This document shows positions 52,167 to 63,607 of a DNA stretch of 64,000 bases, piece by piece. The stretch covers positions 124,001-188,000 of the forward strand of contig NZ_JXYP01000018.1 of assembly GCF_000964005.1 (NCBI RefSeq), read 5' to 3'. The stretch's first letter is position 1. The number at the start of each line of letters is the position of its first letter. Under the pieces are notes generated by a model. It was not told the origin of the DNA. It was given only the letters and a program-made list of their open reading frames with translations, and searched no databases. The translations under genes were made by a program, and so were the position numbers. Source of the DNA: Williamsia herbipolensis (GTDB lineage Bacteria > Actinomycetota > Actinomycetes > Mycobacteriales > Mycobacteriaceae).

Positions 52167-54527
52167 GTGACCGATCAGCCCGACGTGCGCGAGACCGATG
52201 GGGCGTCGCTCGACGTCGCCACCGATACCGACCCCCATCCCGCGGTGAGCACCTCCACGCCGGTCGGATCGTCGACCTCGCGCCGCGTGCGCGCCCGCCT
52301 CGCGCGCCGGATGACCGCCACCCGCAACCCGATCCGTCCGGTCCTCGAGCCGCTCGTCGCCCTGCACCGCGATCTGTACCCCAAGGCCGACGTCGCGGTG
52401 CTGCAGCGCGCCTACGAAATCGCCGACCAGTACCACGACGGTCAGTTCCGCAAGTCCGGCGACCCGTACATCACCCACCCGCTCGCCGTGGCGACCATCC
52501 TCGCCGACCTCGGCATGGACACCACCACCCTGGTCGCGGCGCTGCTCCACGACACCGTCGAGGACACCGGCTACAGCCTCGAAGCGCTGGGCGCGGAATT
52601 CGGCGACGAGGTCGCCCATCTCGTCGACGGCGTCACCAAACTCGACAAGGTCGCCCTCGGCAACGCCGCCGAGGCCGAGACCATCCGCAAGATGATCATC
52701 GCCATGGCGCGCGATCCGCGGGTGCTGGTCATCAAGGTCGCCGACCGGCTGCACAACATGCGCACCATGCGGTTCCTGCCGCCGGAGAAGCAGGCCCGCA
52801 AGGCCCGCGAGACCCTCGAGGTCATCGCGCCGTTGGCCCACCGGCTCGGGATGGCGACGGTCAAGTGGGAACTCGAGGACCTCTCGTTCGCGATCCTGCA
52901 CCCGAAGCGCTACGAGGAGATCGTGCGCCTCGTCGCCGACCGCGCCCCGTCGCGCGACACCTACCTCGCGAAGGTGCGCACCGAGATCACCAAGACGCTC
53001 AACGGATCCCGCATCGACGCCACCGTCGAGGGACGCCCGAAGCACTACTGGTCGATCTATCAGAAGATGATCGTCAAGGGCAAGGAGTTCGACGACATCC
53101 ACGACCTGGTCGGCATGCGCATCCTGTGTGAGCAGATCCGGGACTGTTACGCCGCCGTCGGTGTCGTGCACTCGTTGTGGCAGCCGATGGCGGGCCGGTT
53201 CAAGGACTACATCGCCCAACCGCGGTACGGCGTCTATCAGTCGTTGCACACCACCGTGATCGGTCCGGAGGGCAAGCCGCTGGAGGTGCAGATCCGCACC
53301 CGCGACATGCATCGCACCGCCGAGTTCGGTATCGCCGCGCACTGGCGCTACAAGGAGACCCGCGGCCGCAACGGTGCCAAGCACGTCGACGACGCCAACG
53401 AGATCGAAGAGATGGCCTGGATGCGTCAGCTTCTCGACTGGCAGCGGGAGGCCGCCGACCCCGGCGAGTTCCTCGAGTCGCTGCGCTACGACCTCGCGGT
53501 CAAGGAGATCTTCGCGTTCACACCCAAGGGTGACGTGATCACGCTGCCCGCCGGTTCGACCCCGGTCGACTTCGCCTACGCGGTGCACACCGAGGTCGGA
53601 CATCGTTGCATCGGTGCCCGCGTGAACGGTCGCCTCGTCGCGCTGGAACGCACGCTGGAGAACGGCGAGGTGGTGGAGGTGTTCACCTCCAAGGCGCCCA
53701 ACGCCGGGCCCTCGCGCGACTGGCAGGGCTTCGTGGTCTCGCCGCGTGCGAAGACGAAGATCCGTCAGTGGTTCGCCAAGGAGCGTCGTGAGGAGGCGCT
53801 CGAGGCAGGCAAGGACGCGATCACCAAGGAGGTCCGCCGCGGCGGACTCCCGTTGCAGCGGTTGATGAGTGCGGAGTCGGTGGGCTCCATCGCGACCGAA
53901 CTGCGCTACGCCGACGTCTCGGCGCTGTACACCGCCATCGGCGAGGGCCACGTGTCGGCCCGCCACGTCGTCGGTCGACTGGTCGCCGCACTCGGAGGCC
54001 TCGACGACGCCGAGGAGGAACTGGCCGAACGGTCGACGCCGTCGACGATGCCGACGCGCACCCGACAGACCGGCGACGCCGGGGTCCTGGTGCCCGGTGC
54101 CGAAGGTGTCGTCGCCAAACTCGCCAAGTGCTGTACGCCGGTGCCCGGCGACGAGATTCTCGGGTTCGTGACCCGCGGTGGGGGCATCAGCGTCCACCGC
54201 ACCGACTGCACGAATGCCGATGCGCTGCAACAGCAGTCCGAGCGGATCATCGACGTCACCTGGGCGCCGTCACCGTCGTCGGTGTTTCTCGTCGCGATCC
54301 AGGTCGAGGCGCTCGACCGGTCCCGGCTGCTGTCGGACGTGACGCGCGTGCTCGCCGACGAGCGGGTGAACATCCTCTCGGCATCGGTGACGACGAGCCG
54401 CGACCGTGTCGCGATCTCCAAGTTCACCTTCGAGATGGGTGACCCCAAGCACCTCGGCCACGTGCTCAACGTGGTGCGCAACGTCGAGGGTGTCTACGAC
54501 GTCTACCGCGTGACGTCGGCGTCCTAG
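52167..54527 (+). CDS. relA: Bifunctional (p)ppGpp synthetase/hydrolase RelA (Rsh)
   Basis: 786 residues. The HD hydrolase domain shows [16 protein letters not shown] and [10 protein letters not shown], the synthetase domain [12 protein letters not shown] and [14 protein letters not shown], then a TGS domain ([20 protein letters not shown]) and a C-terminal ACT domain. Both catalytic halves look intact. GTG 52167 with a strong GGAGG six bases upstream is preferred over GTG 52137. It governs the stringent response. Confidence 0.96.
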   Translation: MTDQPDVRETDGASLDVATDTDPHPAVSTSTPVGSSTSRRVRARLARRMTATRNPIRPVLEPLVALHRDLYPKADVAVLQRAYEIADQYHDGQFRKSGDPYITHPLAVATILADLGMDTTTLVAALLHDTVEDTGYSLEALGAEFGDEVAHLVDGVTKLDKVALGNAAEAETIRKMIIAMARDPRVLVIKVADRLHNMRTMRFLPPEKQARKARETLEVIAPLAHRLGMATVKWELEDLSFAILHPKRYEEIVRLVADRAPSRDTYLAKVRTEITKTLNGSRIDATVEGRPKHYWSIYQKMIVKGKEFDDIHDLVGMRILCEQIRDCYAAVGVVHSLWQPMAGRFKDYIAQPRYGVYQSLHTTVIGPEGKPLEVQIRTRDMHRTAEFGIAAHWRYKETRGRNGAKHVDDANEIEEMAWMRQLLDWQREAADPGEFLESLRYDLAVKEIFAFTPKGDVITLPAGSTPVDFAYAVHTEVGHRCIGARVNGRLVALERTLENGEVVEVFTSKAPNAGPSRDWQGFVVSPRAKTKIRQWFAKERREEALEAGKDAITKEVRRGGLPLQRLMSAESVGSIATELRYADVSALYTAIGEGHVSARHVVGRLVAALGGLDDAEEELAERSTPSTMPTRTRQTGDAGVLVPGAEGVVAKLAKCCTPVPGDEILGFVTRGGGISVHRTDCTNADALQQQSERIIDVTWAPSPSSVFLVAIQVEALDRSRLLSDVTRVLADERVNILSASVTTSRDRVAISKFTFEMGDPKHLGHVLNVVRNVEGVYDVYRVTSAS

Positions 54528-54578
54528 CGGCGCGCGTCGACCGGTCCGACCGCGGGGTCGACCGGTCGCCGCGACCGC

Positions 54579-55568
54579 TCAGCTGACGGTGGCCTTCTCG
54601 ATCTCGACGGCCAGCTTCGGCTTCCCGTCGCCCGGCGTCGGTGCGTAGGTGACCGCGCCGGTGTTGGGATCCTGCGAGGGTCGGATGCCCGGCGTGAGTC
54701 CACCCTTGTAGACCTTGTCGAGCACCGCGAGCCCGGCGTCGTCGACCTTGCCGATGACGCTGTAGTTCGCCGGGAGCTCACTGTCGTTGATGACCAGGAA
54801 CATCTGCGCCGAACCGGTGTTCGCGCCCGAGGCCTGGCCGCCCTGACCGGGCTGATAGCTGTTGGCGATCGCCACCGTGCCTCGGGGATAGACCACCGAG
54901 GCCGGCACACCCAGCGACGCCATCTGCGGGTCCTGCGGGACGGCCTTGAGATCGGTGGGGAACTCGTCGGGGCTGGTCCACCCGGGCGCGCCGGCGCCGG
55001 TCGCGGTCGGGTCGCCGCACTGCAACACGGCGATCTTGCCCGTGCCGCCCTCGGTCATCCGGTGGCATTCGGTGTTGTCGTAGTACTTCTGGTCGATCAG
55101 CGAGGCCACGGCGGCCACGTTGCACGGCGCCGACGCCCGATCGAGCTCGATGGGGATGGTGCCCTGACTGGTGGTCAGCGTCGCGGTGAGATCACCCTTC
55201 TTGAGCTGACGGTCGGCCGGCATCTTCGCCGTGCGCTGCTTGGACTTGCCCGCGGTGAAGTCGGCGACGAACTGCTTGGCCCGGGCCAACTGCTCACCGC
55301 TGAGGTTCGGCGGGATCTGCGGCGGCTGGGAGAACGGGTTCGCGTCGGCGGGGGTCGGGGTGTAGGCGCACGCGGTGTAGCGGGCCTTCTCACGATCGTC
55401 GAGCACCTTGTTGGTGACCAACGTGCCCACGGTGGCGATGACGGCCACGGCGACGACCACGGAGGTGGTGACGACGATGATCTTGCGGCGTCGCGCGGCG
55501 GCCTGCTGCGTCCCGAGCCGGTGCTCGAGCTTGCGCTTGGCCTCGGCCCGACGCTGCTCGTTGGTCAT
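54579..55568 (-). CDS. Membrane-anchored cyclophilin-type peptidyl-prolyl isomerase
   Basis: The 329-residue protein has a basic cytoplasmic N terminus, one membrane helix (IIVVTTSVVVAVAVIATVG) and an extracytoplasmic cyclophilin domain. The latter holds YYDNTECHRMTEGG and GTVAIANSYQPGQGGQAS. The active-site Arg motif of classical cyclophilins (FHR) appears as CHRM. ATG 55568 is chosen; an upstream extension is less protein-like. It corresponds to mycobacterial PpiB (Rv2582). Confidence 0.88.
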   Translation of the reverse strand: MTNEQRRAEAKRKLEHRLGTQQAAARRRKIIVVTTSVVVAVAVIATVGTLVTNKVLDDREKARYTACAYTPTPADANPFSQPPQIPPNLSGEQLARAKQFVADFTAGKSKQRTAKMPADRQLKKGDLTATLTTSQGTIPIELDRASAPCNVAAVASLIDQKYYDNTECHRMTEGGTGKIAVLQCGDPTATGAGAPGWTSPDEFPTDLKAVPQDPQMASLGVPASVVYPRGTVAIANSYQPGQGGQASGANTGSAQMFLVINDSELPANYSVIGKVDDAGLAVLDKVYKGGLTPGIRPSQDPNTGAVTYAPTPGDGKPKLAVEIEKATVS

Positions 55569-55872
55569 CTGCTCACCGCCGACCTCGGGTTCGTTCGACG
55601 TGTTGTCCGAAGCGTTGTCTTTGCCGGTTGGGTCGCTGGGCACAGCCGCGATACCTCCATCGATGACCACTGGGACGCCGTGTGCGTCGTCGACGCACGG
55701 CTCGTGAGGAGGTGACGTCAGCCACCTCTGCCGCCTGCGAGTCTGCCAGCCGACCCTGTGAACACCTCTCAGGGGTGGGCGCGGGCGCCGGGCGTGTCCC
55801 ATGGCCGCGGCGGGAGAGCACCGTTCACAGGGGCCTTTGCGATGATGTACCGATCGACCGAAGGAGCAGACG

Positions 55873-56595
55873 TTGTTGATCACCGGTTTCGCCGCGGGGA
55901 TGTTCGCGACCAACTGTTATGTGGTCGCGGACCGTCCCGGTTCCGAGGCCGTCATCATCGACCCCGGCCAGGACTCGGCGGCGAGCGTGCGCGCCCTGCT
56001 CGCCGAGCACTCCCTGACACCGGTCGCGGTGCTGCTCACGCACGGTCACCTCGACCACACGTGGGACGCCGCGGTGTTGTGCGACGAGTACTCGATCCCG
56101 GCCTACATCCACCCCGCCGACCGGCACATGCTGGCCGATCCGGCGTCGGGGATCGGGCCGGCGTTGTCGTCGGTCATCGGCGGGATCGTGTTCCGGGAAC
56201 CGGAGAAGGTGATCGAGTTCGTCGACGGCGAGCCGGTCGACCTGGCGGGGATCGGTTTCGACGTCGATCTCGCGCCCGGCCACACACGGGGGTCGGTGTT
56301 GCTGTCGACCCTCGCCGACACCGGCGACGGCACGTTACCGGTCTGCTTCTCCGGCGACGTACTGTTTGCGGGGTCGATCGGGCGTACCGATCTGCCCGGG
56401 GGCGATCACGAGCAGCTGCTCCGCAGCATCGCCACCACGCTGTTGACCCGTAGCGACGAGACCCAGGTGCTGCCCGGACACGGGCCGCAGACCAGTGTCG
56501 GTCGCGAGCGGGCGGTCAACCCGTTCCTCGCCGGCCTGCCCGGCGTCGACGACAGCGCCGAGAACGGACCGAGGAAAGGACGACACGGACTGTGA
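55873..56595 (+). CDS. MBL-fold metallo-hydrolase
   Basis: 240 residues with the metallo-beta-lactamase motifs [35 protein letters not shown] and the final PGHGPQT. It is a glyoxalase II-like hydrolase; the thioester substrate is unknown. The start is TTG 55873, supported by AAGGAG seven bases upstream. Its stop overlaps the hisS GTG start. Confidence 0.92.
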   Translation: MLITGFAAGMFATNCYVVADRPGSEAVIIDPGQDSAASVRALLAEHSLTPVAVLLTHGHLDHTWDAAVLCDEYSIPAYIHPADRHMLADPASGIGPALSSVIGGIVFREPEKVIEFVDGEPVDLAGIGFDVDLAPGHTRGSVLLSTLADTGDGTLPVCFSGDVLFAGSIGRTDLPGGDHEQLLRSIATTLLTRSDETQVLPGHGPQTSVGRERAVNPFLAGLPGVDDSAENGPRKGRHGL

Positions 56596-57857
56596 GCTCT
56601 GTGTTCCAGGCGCCGCGTGGCATCCCCGACTATCTGCCGCCGAACTCGAGCCGGTTCCTCGCCGTCCGCGACGAGCTGATCCGTGCGGCGCGACTGGCCG
56701 GCTACTCCCACATCGAACTGCCGGTCTTCGAGGACACCGCGCTGTTCGCGCGGGGTGTGGGGGAGTCGACCGATGTGGTGTCGAAGGAGATGTACACCTT
56801 CGCCGACCGCGGTGACCGCTCGGTGACGTTGCGTCCCGAGGGCACGGCCGGGGTCATGCGGGCGGTGTTGCAACACGGGCTCGACCGCGGGCAGCTGCCG
56901 ATCAAGCTGAGCTATCACGGCCCGTTCTTCCGCTACGAGAAGCCGCAGACCGGCCGGTACCGCCAGCTGCAGCAGGTCGGCGTCGAGGCCATCGGTGTCG
57001 ACGACCCCGCTCTCGACGCCGAGGTGATCGCCGTCGCCGACGAGGGGTTCCGCCGCTGTGGCCTGCGCGGCTACCGTCTCGAGATCACCACCCTCGGCGA
57101 CGACACCTGCCGTCCCGCCTACCGGGAGGCGTTGCAGCAGTTCCTGTTCGGCCTCGACCTGGACCCCGAGACCCGTCGGCGCGCGGAGATCAACCCGCTG
57201 CGTGTTCTCGACGACAAGCGACCCGAGATCAAGGCGGCCACCGCCGACGCCCCGTTGATGATCGACTTCCTCTCCGATTCGGTGCGCGACAACTTCGCGG
57301 CCGTGCGGGGCCACCTCGATCGACTCGGCGTCGCCTACGAGGTCAACCCGCGGCTGGTGCGGGGTCTCGACTACTACACGAAGACGACGTTCGAGTTCGT
57401 CCACGACGGGCTGGGCGCGCAGTCGGGCATCGGTGGCGGTGGACGCTACGACGGGTTGATGAGTCAGCTCGGCGGCAAGCAGGAACTCTCGGGCATCGGG
57501 TTCGGACTCGGCGTCGACCGCACGGTCCTCGCCCTCGACGCCGAGGCTGTCCCGGACACCACCTCGGCGCGGTGTCGCGTCTACGGCGTCCCGATGGGGG
57601 AGGCGGCGCTCGACCGTCTCGTCGTGATCGCGGGCGAACTGCGGTCCAAGGGCGTCAGCATCGACATCGCCTACGGCGGTCGGGCCCTCAAGGGCGCCAT
57701 GAAGGGTGCCGACCGGTCGGGCGCGCGACTCGCGTTGGTGCTCGGCGATCGTGAACTCGAGTCGGGTCAGATCGAGATCAAGGATCTCGCCGACGGGTCC
57801 CAGCGCACCGTCGCCATCGGCACCGTCGTCGACGACGTGGTCGCCACGGTCGGCTGA
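56592..57857 (+). CDS. hisS: Histidine--tRNA ligase
   Basis: A class II synthetase of 421 residues. Motif 1 begins [11 protein letters not shown]; motif 2 is [22 protein letters not shown] (read in parts near residue 113), and the His-specific motifs are [14 protein letters not shown] and [13 protein letters not shown]. The C-terminal anticodon-binding domain follows. GTG 56592 overlaps the MBL gene stop. Confidence 0.96.
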   Translation: MSSVFQAPRGIPDYLPPNSSRFLAVRDELIRAARLAGYSHIELPVFEDTALFARGVGESTDVVSKEMYTFADRGDRSVTLRPEGTAGVMRAVLQHGLDRGQLPIKLSYHGPFFRYEKPQTGRYRQLQQVGVEAIGVDDPALDAEVIAVADEGFRRCGLRGYRLEITTLGDDTCRPAYREALQQFLFGLDLDPETRRRAEINPLRVLDDKRPEIKAATADAPLMIDFLSDSVRDNFAAVRGHLDRLGVAYEVNPRLVRGLDYYTKTTFEFVHDGLGAQSGIGGGGRYDGLMSQLGGKQELSGIGFGLGVDRTVLALDAEAVPDTTSARCRVYGVPMGEAALDRLVVIAGELRSKGVSIDIAYGGRALKGAMKGADRSGARLALVLGDRELESGQIEIKDLADGSQRTVAIGTVVDDVVATVG

Positions 57858-57864
57858 GAACGCC

Positions 57865-59532
57865 CTAGTCGATGGTCCCGGCCACGCCGCCCGGGAGCAC
57901 GTCGAGGCTCACCCCGCCCAATCGCAGTGCGCGCGAGTGGAAGTCGCGCAGTGTCCGGTCGGGGTTCGCGCGCAGGTAGTCGTCGCGGGTGCGTTCCCAC
58001 ACCCGCTGCCCCAGTGCGTACGACGGCGCCTGGCCCGGCCAGCCGAGGTAGCGGTTGAGCTCGAAGCGCAGCACGTTGCGGTCCATCGCCACCGCGTCGC
58101 ACAGGAACCGCCACGCCTTGTCGGCGTCCCAGATGCCGCCGCCGACCGAGTCGGGGGCCGTCAACCCGCAGTGCACGCCGATGTCGACCACGACGCGGGC
58201 GGCGCGCAGACGTTGCGAGTCGAGCATCCCCATCCGGTCGCCGATGTCGGTCAGCCAGCCGAGTTCGTCCATCAGTCGTTCGGCGTAGAGCGCCCAGCCC
58301 TCCCCGTGCCCGGAGGTGAACGAGGCCAGTTTGCGCCACCGGTTCAGTTCGGGGCTGATCATGGCCTGGCCCAACTGCAGGTGATGGCCGGGCACACCCT
58401 CGTGGAAGACGGTGGTCGTCTCCTGCCAGGTGTGGAACACCGTCTGCTCCGGCGGCACCGACCACCACATGCGGCCGGGACGGGTGAGGTCCTCGCTGGG
58501 CATCGTGTAGTAGATGATCCCGACCGCCGACGGCGCGAGACGGCACTCGAGCGCGGTGAGACCGTCCGGGATGTCGAAGTGGGCCCCGGCGAGTCCGCTC
58601 GTGGCCCGGTCGGAGAGATCCTGCATCCACGTGACGAAGGCGTCGCGATCGGTCATCTGGTACCGCGGGTCGTCGTCGAGGGCGGCCAGCGCACCGGCGA
58701 TCCCGGCACCGGGTGCGATCTGCTCGGCCAGTGTCTCCTGCTCGGCCACGATCGACTGCAGGTGGTCGAGGCCCCAGGCGTAGGACTCGTCGGGATCGAT
58801 GTCGGTACCCACGAACTCCGCCGAGTGCAGCCGGTAGCGGTCGCGGCCCACACCGTCGCGCTCCACGGCGTTCGGGAGCACCTCGGTGGTGAGCACCTCG
58901 CGCAGTCGGTCGAAGGCCTCGGCGGCCGCCGGTCGGGCGCGGTCGAAGTCCTCGGCGAAAGTGGGCGATCCGGCGAGCGCGGTGGCCACGTTTGTCCAGA
59001 TGGCGTCGACCGCCTCGCCCGACTGGGCGGCGACGAGCTCGACCTGACGCCGTGCCACGGGCTCGCCGTGCCCGACCCGATGGCGCAGACCGGCCACGAT
59101 CGAGTCGACGCACTCCGGGATGGCGCGAACGCGCGACAGCAGGACCGATCGATCCTCGCCGGAGTCGGTGCCCATGAGGTCGAACACGTCCCGCATCGCC
59201 TGTAGCGGCGACTCGATGACGTTGACCTCGCCGACCCGGAGACCGGCGTCGTCGACGGCGAGTCCGCGGCCGAGCTGATCGGTCATCGTCGCGACGGTCA
59301 CCCGGTCGACGTCGTCGACCGGGGTCGCTGCGGCGAGGGCGCGCAGGGCCTCGCGCGCCAGGTCCGACCGCTCGGCGATCGCGTCGGGGGAGTAGTCGGT
59401 GAGTGCGTGGTCGTTGCCGCGCACGCCGGTGAGGGTGGAGAACACCGGATCGCCGGCACACGAACGCGCGAGGAAATCGTCGGCGATCGCGTCGATGGCG
59501 GTGGAGGTGCGGGGCGTCTCGGGACCGGTCAT
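57865..59532 (-). CDS. DUF885 family metallopeptidase-like protein
   Basis: 555 residues. The zinc motif is HEGVPGHHLQ (H-E-x4-H-H type) in the C-terminal half, followed by FTSGHGEGWALYAERLMDEL, which supplies the Glu ligand. No signal peptide is seen. DUF885 proteins are related to carboxypeptidase/thermolysin-like gluzincins; substrate unknown. ATG 59532 is used; ATG 59544 is possible. It is convergent with hisS, and a 21-bp repeat array lies directly upstream. Confidence 0.88.
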   Translation of the reverse strand: MTGPETPRTSTAIDAIADDFLARSCAGDPVFSTLTGVRGNDHALTDYSPDAIAERSDLAREALRALAAATPVDDVDRVTVATMTDQLGRGLAVDDAGLRVGEVNVIESPLQAMRDVFDLMGTDSGEDRSVLLSRVRAIPECVDSIVAGLRHRVGHGEPVARRQVELVAAQSGEAVDAIWTNVATALAGSPTFAEDFDRARPAAAEAFDRLREVLTTEVLPNAVERDGVGRDRYRLHSAEFVGTDIDPDESYAWGLDHLQSIVAEQETLAEQIAPGAGIAGALAALDDDPRYQMTDRDAFVTWMQDLSDRATSGLAGAHFDIPDGLTALECRLAPSAVGIIYYTMPSEDLTRPGRMWWSVPPEQTVFHTWQETTTVFHEGVPGHHLQLGQAMISPELNRWRKLASFTSGHGEGWALYAERLMDELGWLTDIGDRMGMLDSQRLRAARVVVDIGVHCGLTAPDSVGGGIWDADKAWRFLCDAVAMDRNVLRFELNRYLGWPGQAPSYALGQRVWERTRDDYLRANPDRTLRDFHSRALRLGGVSLDVLPGGVAGTID

Positions 59533-59555
59533 GAGCCCATGCAATCAGACCGGCC

Positions 59556-59799
59556 GCAGTTGGGCAGGTAACGACCGCAGTTGGGCAGGTAACGACCGCA
59601 GTTGGGCACGTAAAGATGCCAGTTGGGCACCGGATCGCTCCGTCGCGTGCCGCGTAGCCCAGCCGGCGCGTCACGTGCCCAGCCGGGGTCGTTACGTGCC
59701 CAACTGGCATCTTTATGTGCCCAACCGGGGTCGTTACGTGCCCAACCGGGGTCGTTACGTGCCCAACAGGCGTCTTTACGCGCCCAACTGAGGTTTCAG
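59556..59799. repeat. 21-bp repeat array in two opposed blocks
   Basis: Four units in one orientation start at 59556, 59577, 59598 and 59619 (consensus near gcagttgggcaggtaacgac). Six units in the opposite orientation start at 59674, 59695, 59716, 59737, 59758 and 59779 (cgtgcccaaccggggtcgtt). A degenerate centre lies between them. The array fills the gap between the stop of the minus-strand metallopeptidase gene (59796) and the start of the DUF885 gene. The 21-base period makes every frame a run of 7-residue repeats, so open frames here are artefacts. Confidence 0.9.
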
Positions 59800-60671
59800 A
59801 GGCGGTTGGTGGAGAAGGTGTCGCAGCTCGCGGGGTCGCCGGAGCGGTAGCCGGTGGTGAACCAGCGCACGCGCTGTTCGGCTGAGCCGTGTGTCCATCC
59901 CTCGGTGTCGTTGCGGCCCGAGAGGGTGTCGTCGCCGATCGCCTTCGCGGTGGTGATCACGTCCCCGATCTGCTCACTGGTCAGCGGTTCCAGCATCGCG
60001 TCGGGGCCCTTGTCGGCGTGTTCGGCCCACACGCCGGCGTAGCAGTCGGCCTGCAGTTCGAGGCGGACCGAACCCGAGGTGGCACCGCGGGATCCGAGTC
60101 GCTGGGCCTGGTCCATGGTGCCGAGCAGGTTCTGCACGTGGTGCCCGAACTCATGGGCGACGACGTACTCCTGGGCCAGCGGGGCGTTGCTGCCCCCGAG
60201 CTGATCGGACAGCGTCGTGAAGAAGGTGGGATCGAAGTACGCGGTCTTGTCGCCGGGGCAGTAGAACGGTCCGACCGCGGAGGTGGCCGAACCGCAGCCC
60301 CCGGTGGTGATCGCGTCGGCGAAGATCACCGTCTTGGGCTTGGTGTACCCGTCGACGAGGGTCGGCCACACCTTGTCGAGGCTGTTGGTGGTGGCGACGA
60401 TCCGACAGATGGTGTCGGTGTTGGCCTTGGCGATGGTGCAGCTGTCGATCTGGCTCTGGATGCCGGTGTTCGTCCCCGACGACCCGGACGAGACGCTGGA
60501 CGTCGAACCGCCGTCACCGCCGAGGATGTCACCGGGATTCACGCCGAACAGCACCGCCACGATCGCGACGATCAGGCCGGCACCGCCGCCGAGCGCGATG
60601 CGGCCACGTCCGCCGCCACCGCCGCCGGAGACCCCGCTGGTGTCGAGTGGACCGTCACCCTGGAACGTCAT
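59796..60671 (-). CDS. Neutral zinc metallopeptidase (YpfJ/KPN_02809 family)
   Basis: 291 residues. A Gly-rich cytoplasmic N terminus is followed by one membrane helix ([17 protein letters not shown]), with the peptidase domain outside. The zinc motif is [13 protein letters not shown], followed by [16 protein letters not shown] as in the family. ATG 60671. Its 3' end touches the 21-bp repeat array. Role unknown. Confidence 0.9.
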   Translation of the reverse strand: MTFQGDGPLDTSGVSGGGGGGRGRIALGGGAGLIVAIVAVLFGVNPGDILGGDGGSTSSVSSGSSGTNTGIQSQIDSCTIAKANTDTICRIVATTNSLDKVWPTLVDGYTKPKTVIFADAITTGGCGSATSAVGPFYCPGDKTAYFDPTFFTTLSDQLGGSNAPLAQEYVVAHEFGHHVQNLLGTMDQAQRLGSRGATSGSVRLELQADCYAGVWAEHADKGPDAMLEPLTSEQIGDVITTAKAIGDDTLSGRNDTEGWTHGSAEQRVRWFTTGYRSGDPASCDTFSTNRL

Positions 60672-60790
60672 CGCTCTCCTGTCGGCTGCGCACGACTGCG
60701 AAACGCATTCGTGTTCGGAGGATGATCCTACGTAGGATCACGACCGTCGAGGCGACCCTCGGCGTCACCTTTTTCCATGAGAGGAAGCCC

Positions 60791-62593
60791 GTGCTGCGCA
60801 CCCATTTCGCCGGATCTCTGCGAGCCGACAACGATGGCGAGACCGTCACCGTCGTCGGATGGGTGGCGCGTCGTCGTGATCACGGCGGGGTGATCTTCAT
60901 CGATCTGCGGGACAGCTCCGGCCTGGTGCAGGTCGTGTTCCGCGACGAACAGGTCGCCGACATCGCCCATCGCCTGCGCGCCGAGTACTGCGTGCAGGTC
61001 ACCGGGGTCGTCGAGACCCGCCCCGAGGGCAGTGAGAACGCCAACCTCGCCTCGGGCGGCATCGAGATCAACGCCTCGGAACTGACCGTGCTCAACGAGT
61101 CGGCGGCACTGCCGTTCCAGCTCGACGAGTCCCCCGGTGAGGAGGCGCGCCTCAAGTACCGCTACCTCGACCTGCGCCGTGAGGGCCCCGCCGCCGCCAT
61201 CCGGTTGCGCTCGAAGGTCAACGCCGCCGCCCGCGCGGTTCTCGGTGCCCGTGACTTCGTCGAGGTCGAGACCCCGACCCTGACCCGTTCCACCCCCGAG
61301 GGTGCCCGCGACTTCCTCGTGCCCGCACGCCTGCGTCCCGGGTCGTTCTACGCGCTGCCGCAGAGCCCACAGCTGTTCAAGCAGCTGCTGATGGTCGGTG
61401 GCCTCGAGCGGTACTACCAGATCGCCCGCTGCTACCGCGACGAGGACTTCCGCGCCGACCGGCAACCGGAGTTCACCCAGCTCGACGTGGAGATGAGCTT
61501 CGTCGACCAGGACGACGTGATCGCCCTGGCCGAGGAGATCCTGGTGTCGTTGTGGGAGCTCATCGGGTACACCGTGCCCACCCCGATCCCGCGGATGATC
61601 TACGCCGAGGCGATGCGCCGCTACGGCAGCGACAAGCCCGACCTGCGGTTCGACCTCGAACTGGTGGAGTGCGCGGAGTTCTTCTCCGACACCCCGTTCC
61701 GTGTCTTCCAGGCCGAGTACGTCGGCGCCGTCGTGATGCCCGGCGGGGCGAGTCAGCCCCGTCGCCAGCTCGACGCCTGGCAGGAGTGGGCCAAGCAGCG
61801 CGGCGCCAAGGGCCTCGCGTACGTGCTCGTCGGCGAGGACGGCACGCTCGGCGGACCCGTCGCCAAGAACCTGTCGGATGCCGAGCGCGACGGGCTCGTC
61901 GCCCACGTCGGCGCGAAGCCGGGCGACTGCGTGTTCTTCGCCGCCGGACCGACCAAGGCGCAGCGCGCGCTGCTCGGCGCCGCACGCGGCGAGATCGCCC
62001 GCAGGCTCGACCTCATCGATCCCGCCGCCTGGGCCTTCACCTGGATCGTCGACGCCCCGCTGTTCGAGCCGACCGCCGACGCGACCGCCACCGGCGACGT
62101 CGCCGTGGGCTCGGGTGCCTGGACCGCGGTGCACCACGCGTTCACCTCGCCCAAGCCCGAGTCGCTCGAGAACCTCGAGGCCGATCCGGGTTCGGCACTC
62201 GCCTACGCCTACGACATCGTCTGCAACGGCAACGAGATCGGTGGCGGCAGCATCCGTATCCACCGCCGCGACGTGCAGGAGCGTGTGTTCGCGCTCATGG
62301 GCATCGACAACGCGCAGGCGCAGGAGAAGTTCGGATTCCTGTTGGACGCCTTCGCGTTCGGCGCGCCGCCGCACGGCGGCATCGCCTTCGGCTGGGATCG
62401 CATCACCGCGCTGCTGGCCCACGAGGGGTCGATCCGCGAGGTCATCGCCTTCCCGAAGTCCGGTGGCGGCGTCGACCCGCTGACCGAGGCCCCCGCACCG
62501 ATCACCCCCGCGCAACGCAAGGAGTCGGGCATCGACGCACCGCCGCCGAAGCCCGCGGCGCAGGCGCAGACGCCGCCTCCCGCCACTTCCTGA
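60791..62593 (+). CDS. aspS: Aspartate--tRNA(Asp/Asn) ligase
   Basis: 600 residues, bacterial-type AspRS. The N-terminal OB anticodon domain reads [20 protein letters not shown], then the class II core with [30 protein letters not shown] (motif 2) and the GAD insertion. Motif 3 is [13 protein letters not shown]. The C terminus has a Pro/Ala tail. GTG 60791 has GAGGA upstream. Whether it is discriminating cannot be told by eye; no gatCAB is in the window. Confidence 0.95.
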   Translation: MLRTHFAGSLRADNDGETVTVVGWVARRRDHGGVIFIDLRDSSGLVQVVFRDEQVADIAHRLRAEYCVQVTGVVETRPEGSENANLASGGIEINASELTVLNESAALPFQLDESPGEEARLKYRYLDLRREGPAAAIRLRSKVNAAARAVLGARDFVEVETPTLTRSTPEGARDFLVPARLRPGSFYALPQSPQLFKQLLMVGGLERYYQIARCYRDEDFRADRQPEFTQLDVEMSFVDQDDVIALAEEILVSLWELIGYTVPTPIPRMIYAEAMRRYGSDKPDLRFDLELVECAEFFSDTPFRVFQAEYVGAVVMPGGASQPRRQLDAWQEWAKQRGAKGLAYVLVGEDGTLGGPVAKNLSDAERDGLVAHVGAKPGDCVFFAAGPTKAQRALLGAARGEIARRLDLIDPAAWAFTWIVDAPLFEPTADATATGDVAVGSGAWTAVHHAFTSPKPESLENLEADPGSALAYAYDIVCNGNEIGGGSIRIHRRDVQERVFALMGIDNAQAQEKFGFLLDAFAFGAPPHGGIAFGWDRITALLAHEGSIREVIAFPKSGGGVDPLTEAPAPITPAQRKESGIDAPPPKPAAQAQTPPPATS

Positions 62594-62607
62594 TCGACAC
62601 TCCCCCC

Positions 62608-63543
62608 GTGTTGCACCTGCGGATCATCGCGCCGGACCACTGCGCCGGCGACGTGGTGACCCTGCTGCGTGAGGCGGTCGGTGTCACCCACCTGATCGTC
62701 CATCCGGGTGCGGCGGTCGAACCGGCGGGCGATCTGGTGGAGGCCGACATCACCCGCGAGGCGGTCAACGACGTCCTCGACGACCTGCTCGCTCTGGGGC
62801 TCACCCACGACGGCGCCATCACCATGGAGCCGCTCGACACGGTGATCTCCGATGCGGCCGTGCGTGCGGAGAAGGACGCGCCGGGCGACCCCGACGACGC
62901 CATCATCTGGGAGGAACTGACCCGTCGGACGCGTGAGGACGCGACGCTCAGCGTCACCTTCGTCACGTTTCTGACCCTGGCGTGTCTGCTCGCCGCGGTG
63001 GGTGTCATCACCGATTCGCCGGTGACCGTCGTCGGCGCCATGGTGGTCGGGCCCGAGTTCGGACCGCTCGCCGGTATCGCCGTCGGGTTCGTCCGGCGTC
63101 GCTTGGACCTCGCGCGCCGATCGGTCTACGCGCTGCTCCTCGGGTTCCCGGTCGCCATGGTCGTCACCGGCCTCGCCGCCGTCCTCGGCGAGGCGACCGG
63201 AACGGTCGACATCACCGACGTGACCTCCGCCGACCAGGTCGACTTCATCTACCAGGTCGGACCGTTCTCGCTGGTGGTGGCGATCCTCGCCGGGGCCGCG
63301 GGGATGCTCTCCCTGGTGTCGGCGAAGTCGGCCGCACTGGTCGGGGTGTTCATCTCGGTGACCACCGTGCCCGCCGCGGGGTACGCGGTGGTGGCCGCGA
63401 CGCTGGGTCAGTGGCGCGTCGCGGCGGAGTCGACGGCACAGCTCGCGGTCAACATGGTCGGCATCGTGGTGGCCGGGGTCTGCGTGCTCGCGGTGCACCG
63501 TCTGCTGGCCCGTCGGCGCGCGGCGACGACCCCGGATCTGTGA
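62608..63543 (+). CDS. DUF389 family membrane protein
   Basis: 311 residues. A cytoplasmic ferredoxin-like N-terminal domain of about 110 residues precedes six hydrophobic segments. The family core VTVVGAMVVGPEFGPLAGIAVG lies near residue 140, and FIYQVGPFSLVVAILAGAAG near 215. Function unknown. GTG 62608 starts 14 bp after aspS. Confidence 0.87.
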   Translation: MLHLRIIAPDHCAGDVVTLLREAVGVTHLIVHPGAAVEPAGDLVEADITREAVNDVLDDLLALGLTHDGAITMEPLDTVISDAAVRAEKDAPGDPDDAIIWEELTRRTREDATLSVTFVTFLTLACLLAAVGVITDSPVTVVGAMVVGPEFGPLAGIAVGFVRRRLDLARRSVYALLLGFPVAMVVTGLAAVLGEATGTVDITDVTSADQVDFIYQVGPFSLVVAILAGAAGMLSLVSAKSAALVGVFISVTTVPAAGYAVVAATLGQWRVAAESTAQLAVNMVGIVVAGVCVLAVHRLLARRRAATTPDL

Positions 63544-63607
63544 TGGGATCGTCTGCGGGGCGTCGGTTCGCGACGCGGCCGCAGGTGACGGACAGGGGTA
63601 CACGGCG

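Noticed and set aside
52083-54230. A 715-codon minus-strand open frame opposite relA
   Set aside because: Antisense shadow; composition is His/Arg/Val-rich without domains, and relA is complete on the other strand.
59399-59850. Plus-strand frames with YVPN and LRAQ repeats over the 21-bp array
   Set aside because: The 21-base period creates periodic peptides in every frame; no start signals and no folded sequence.
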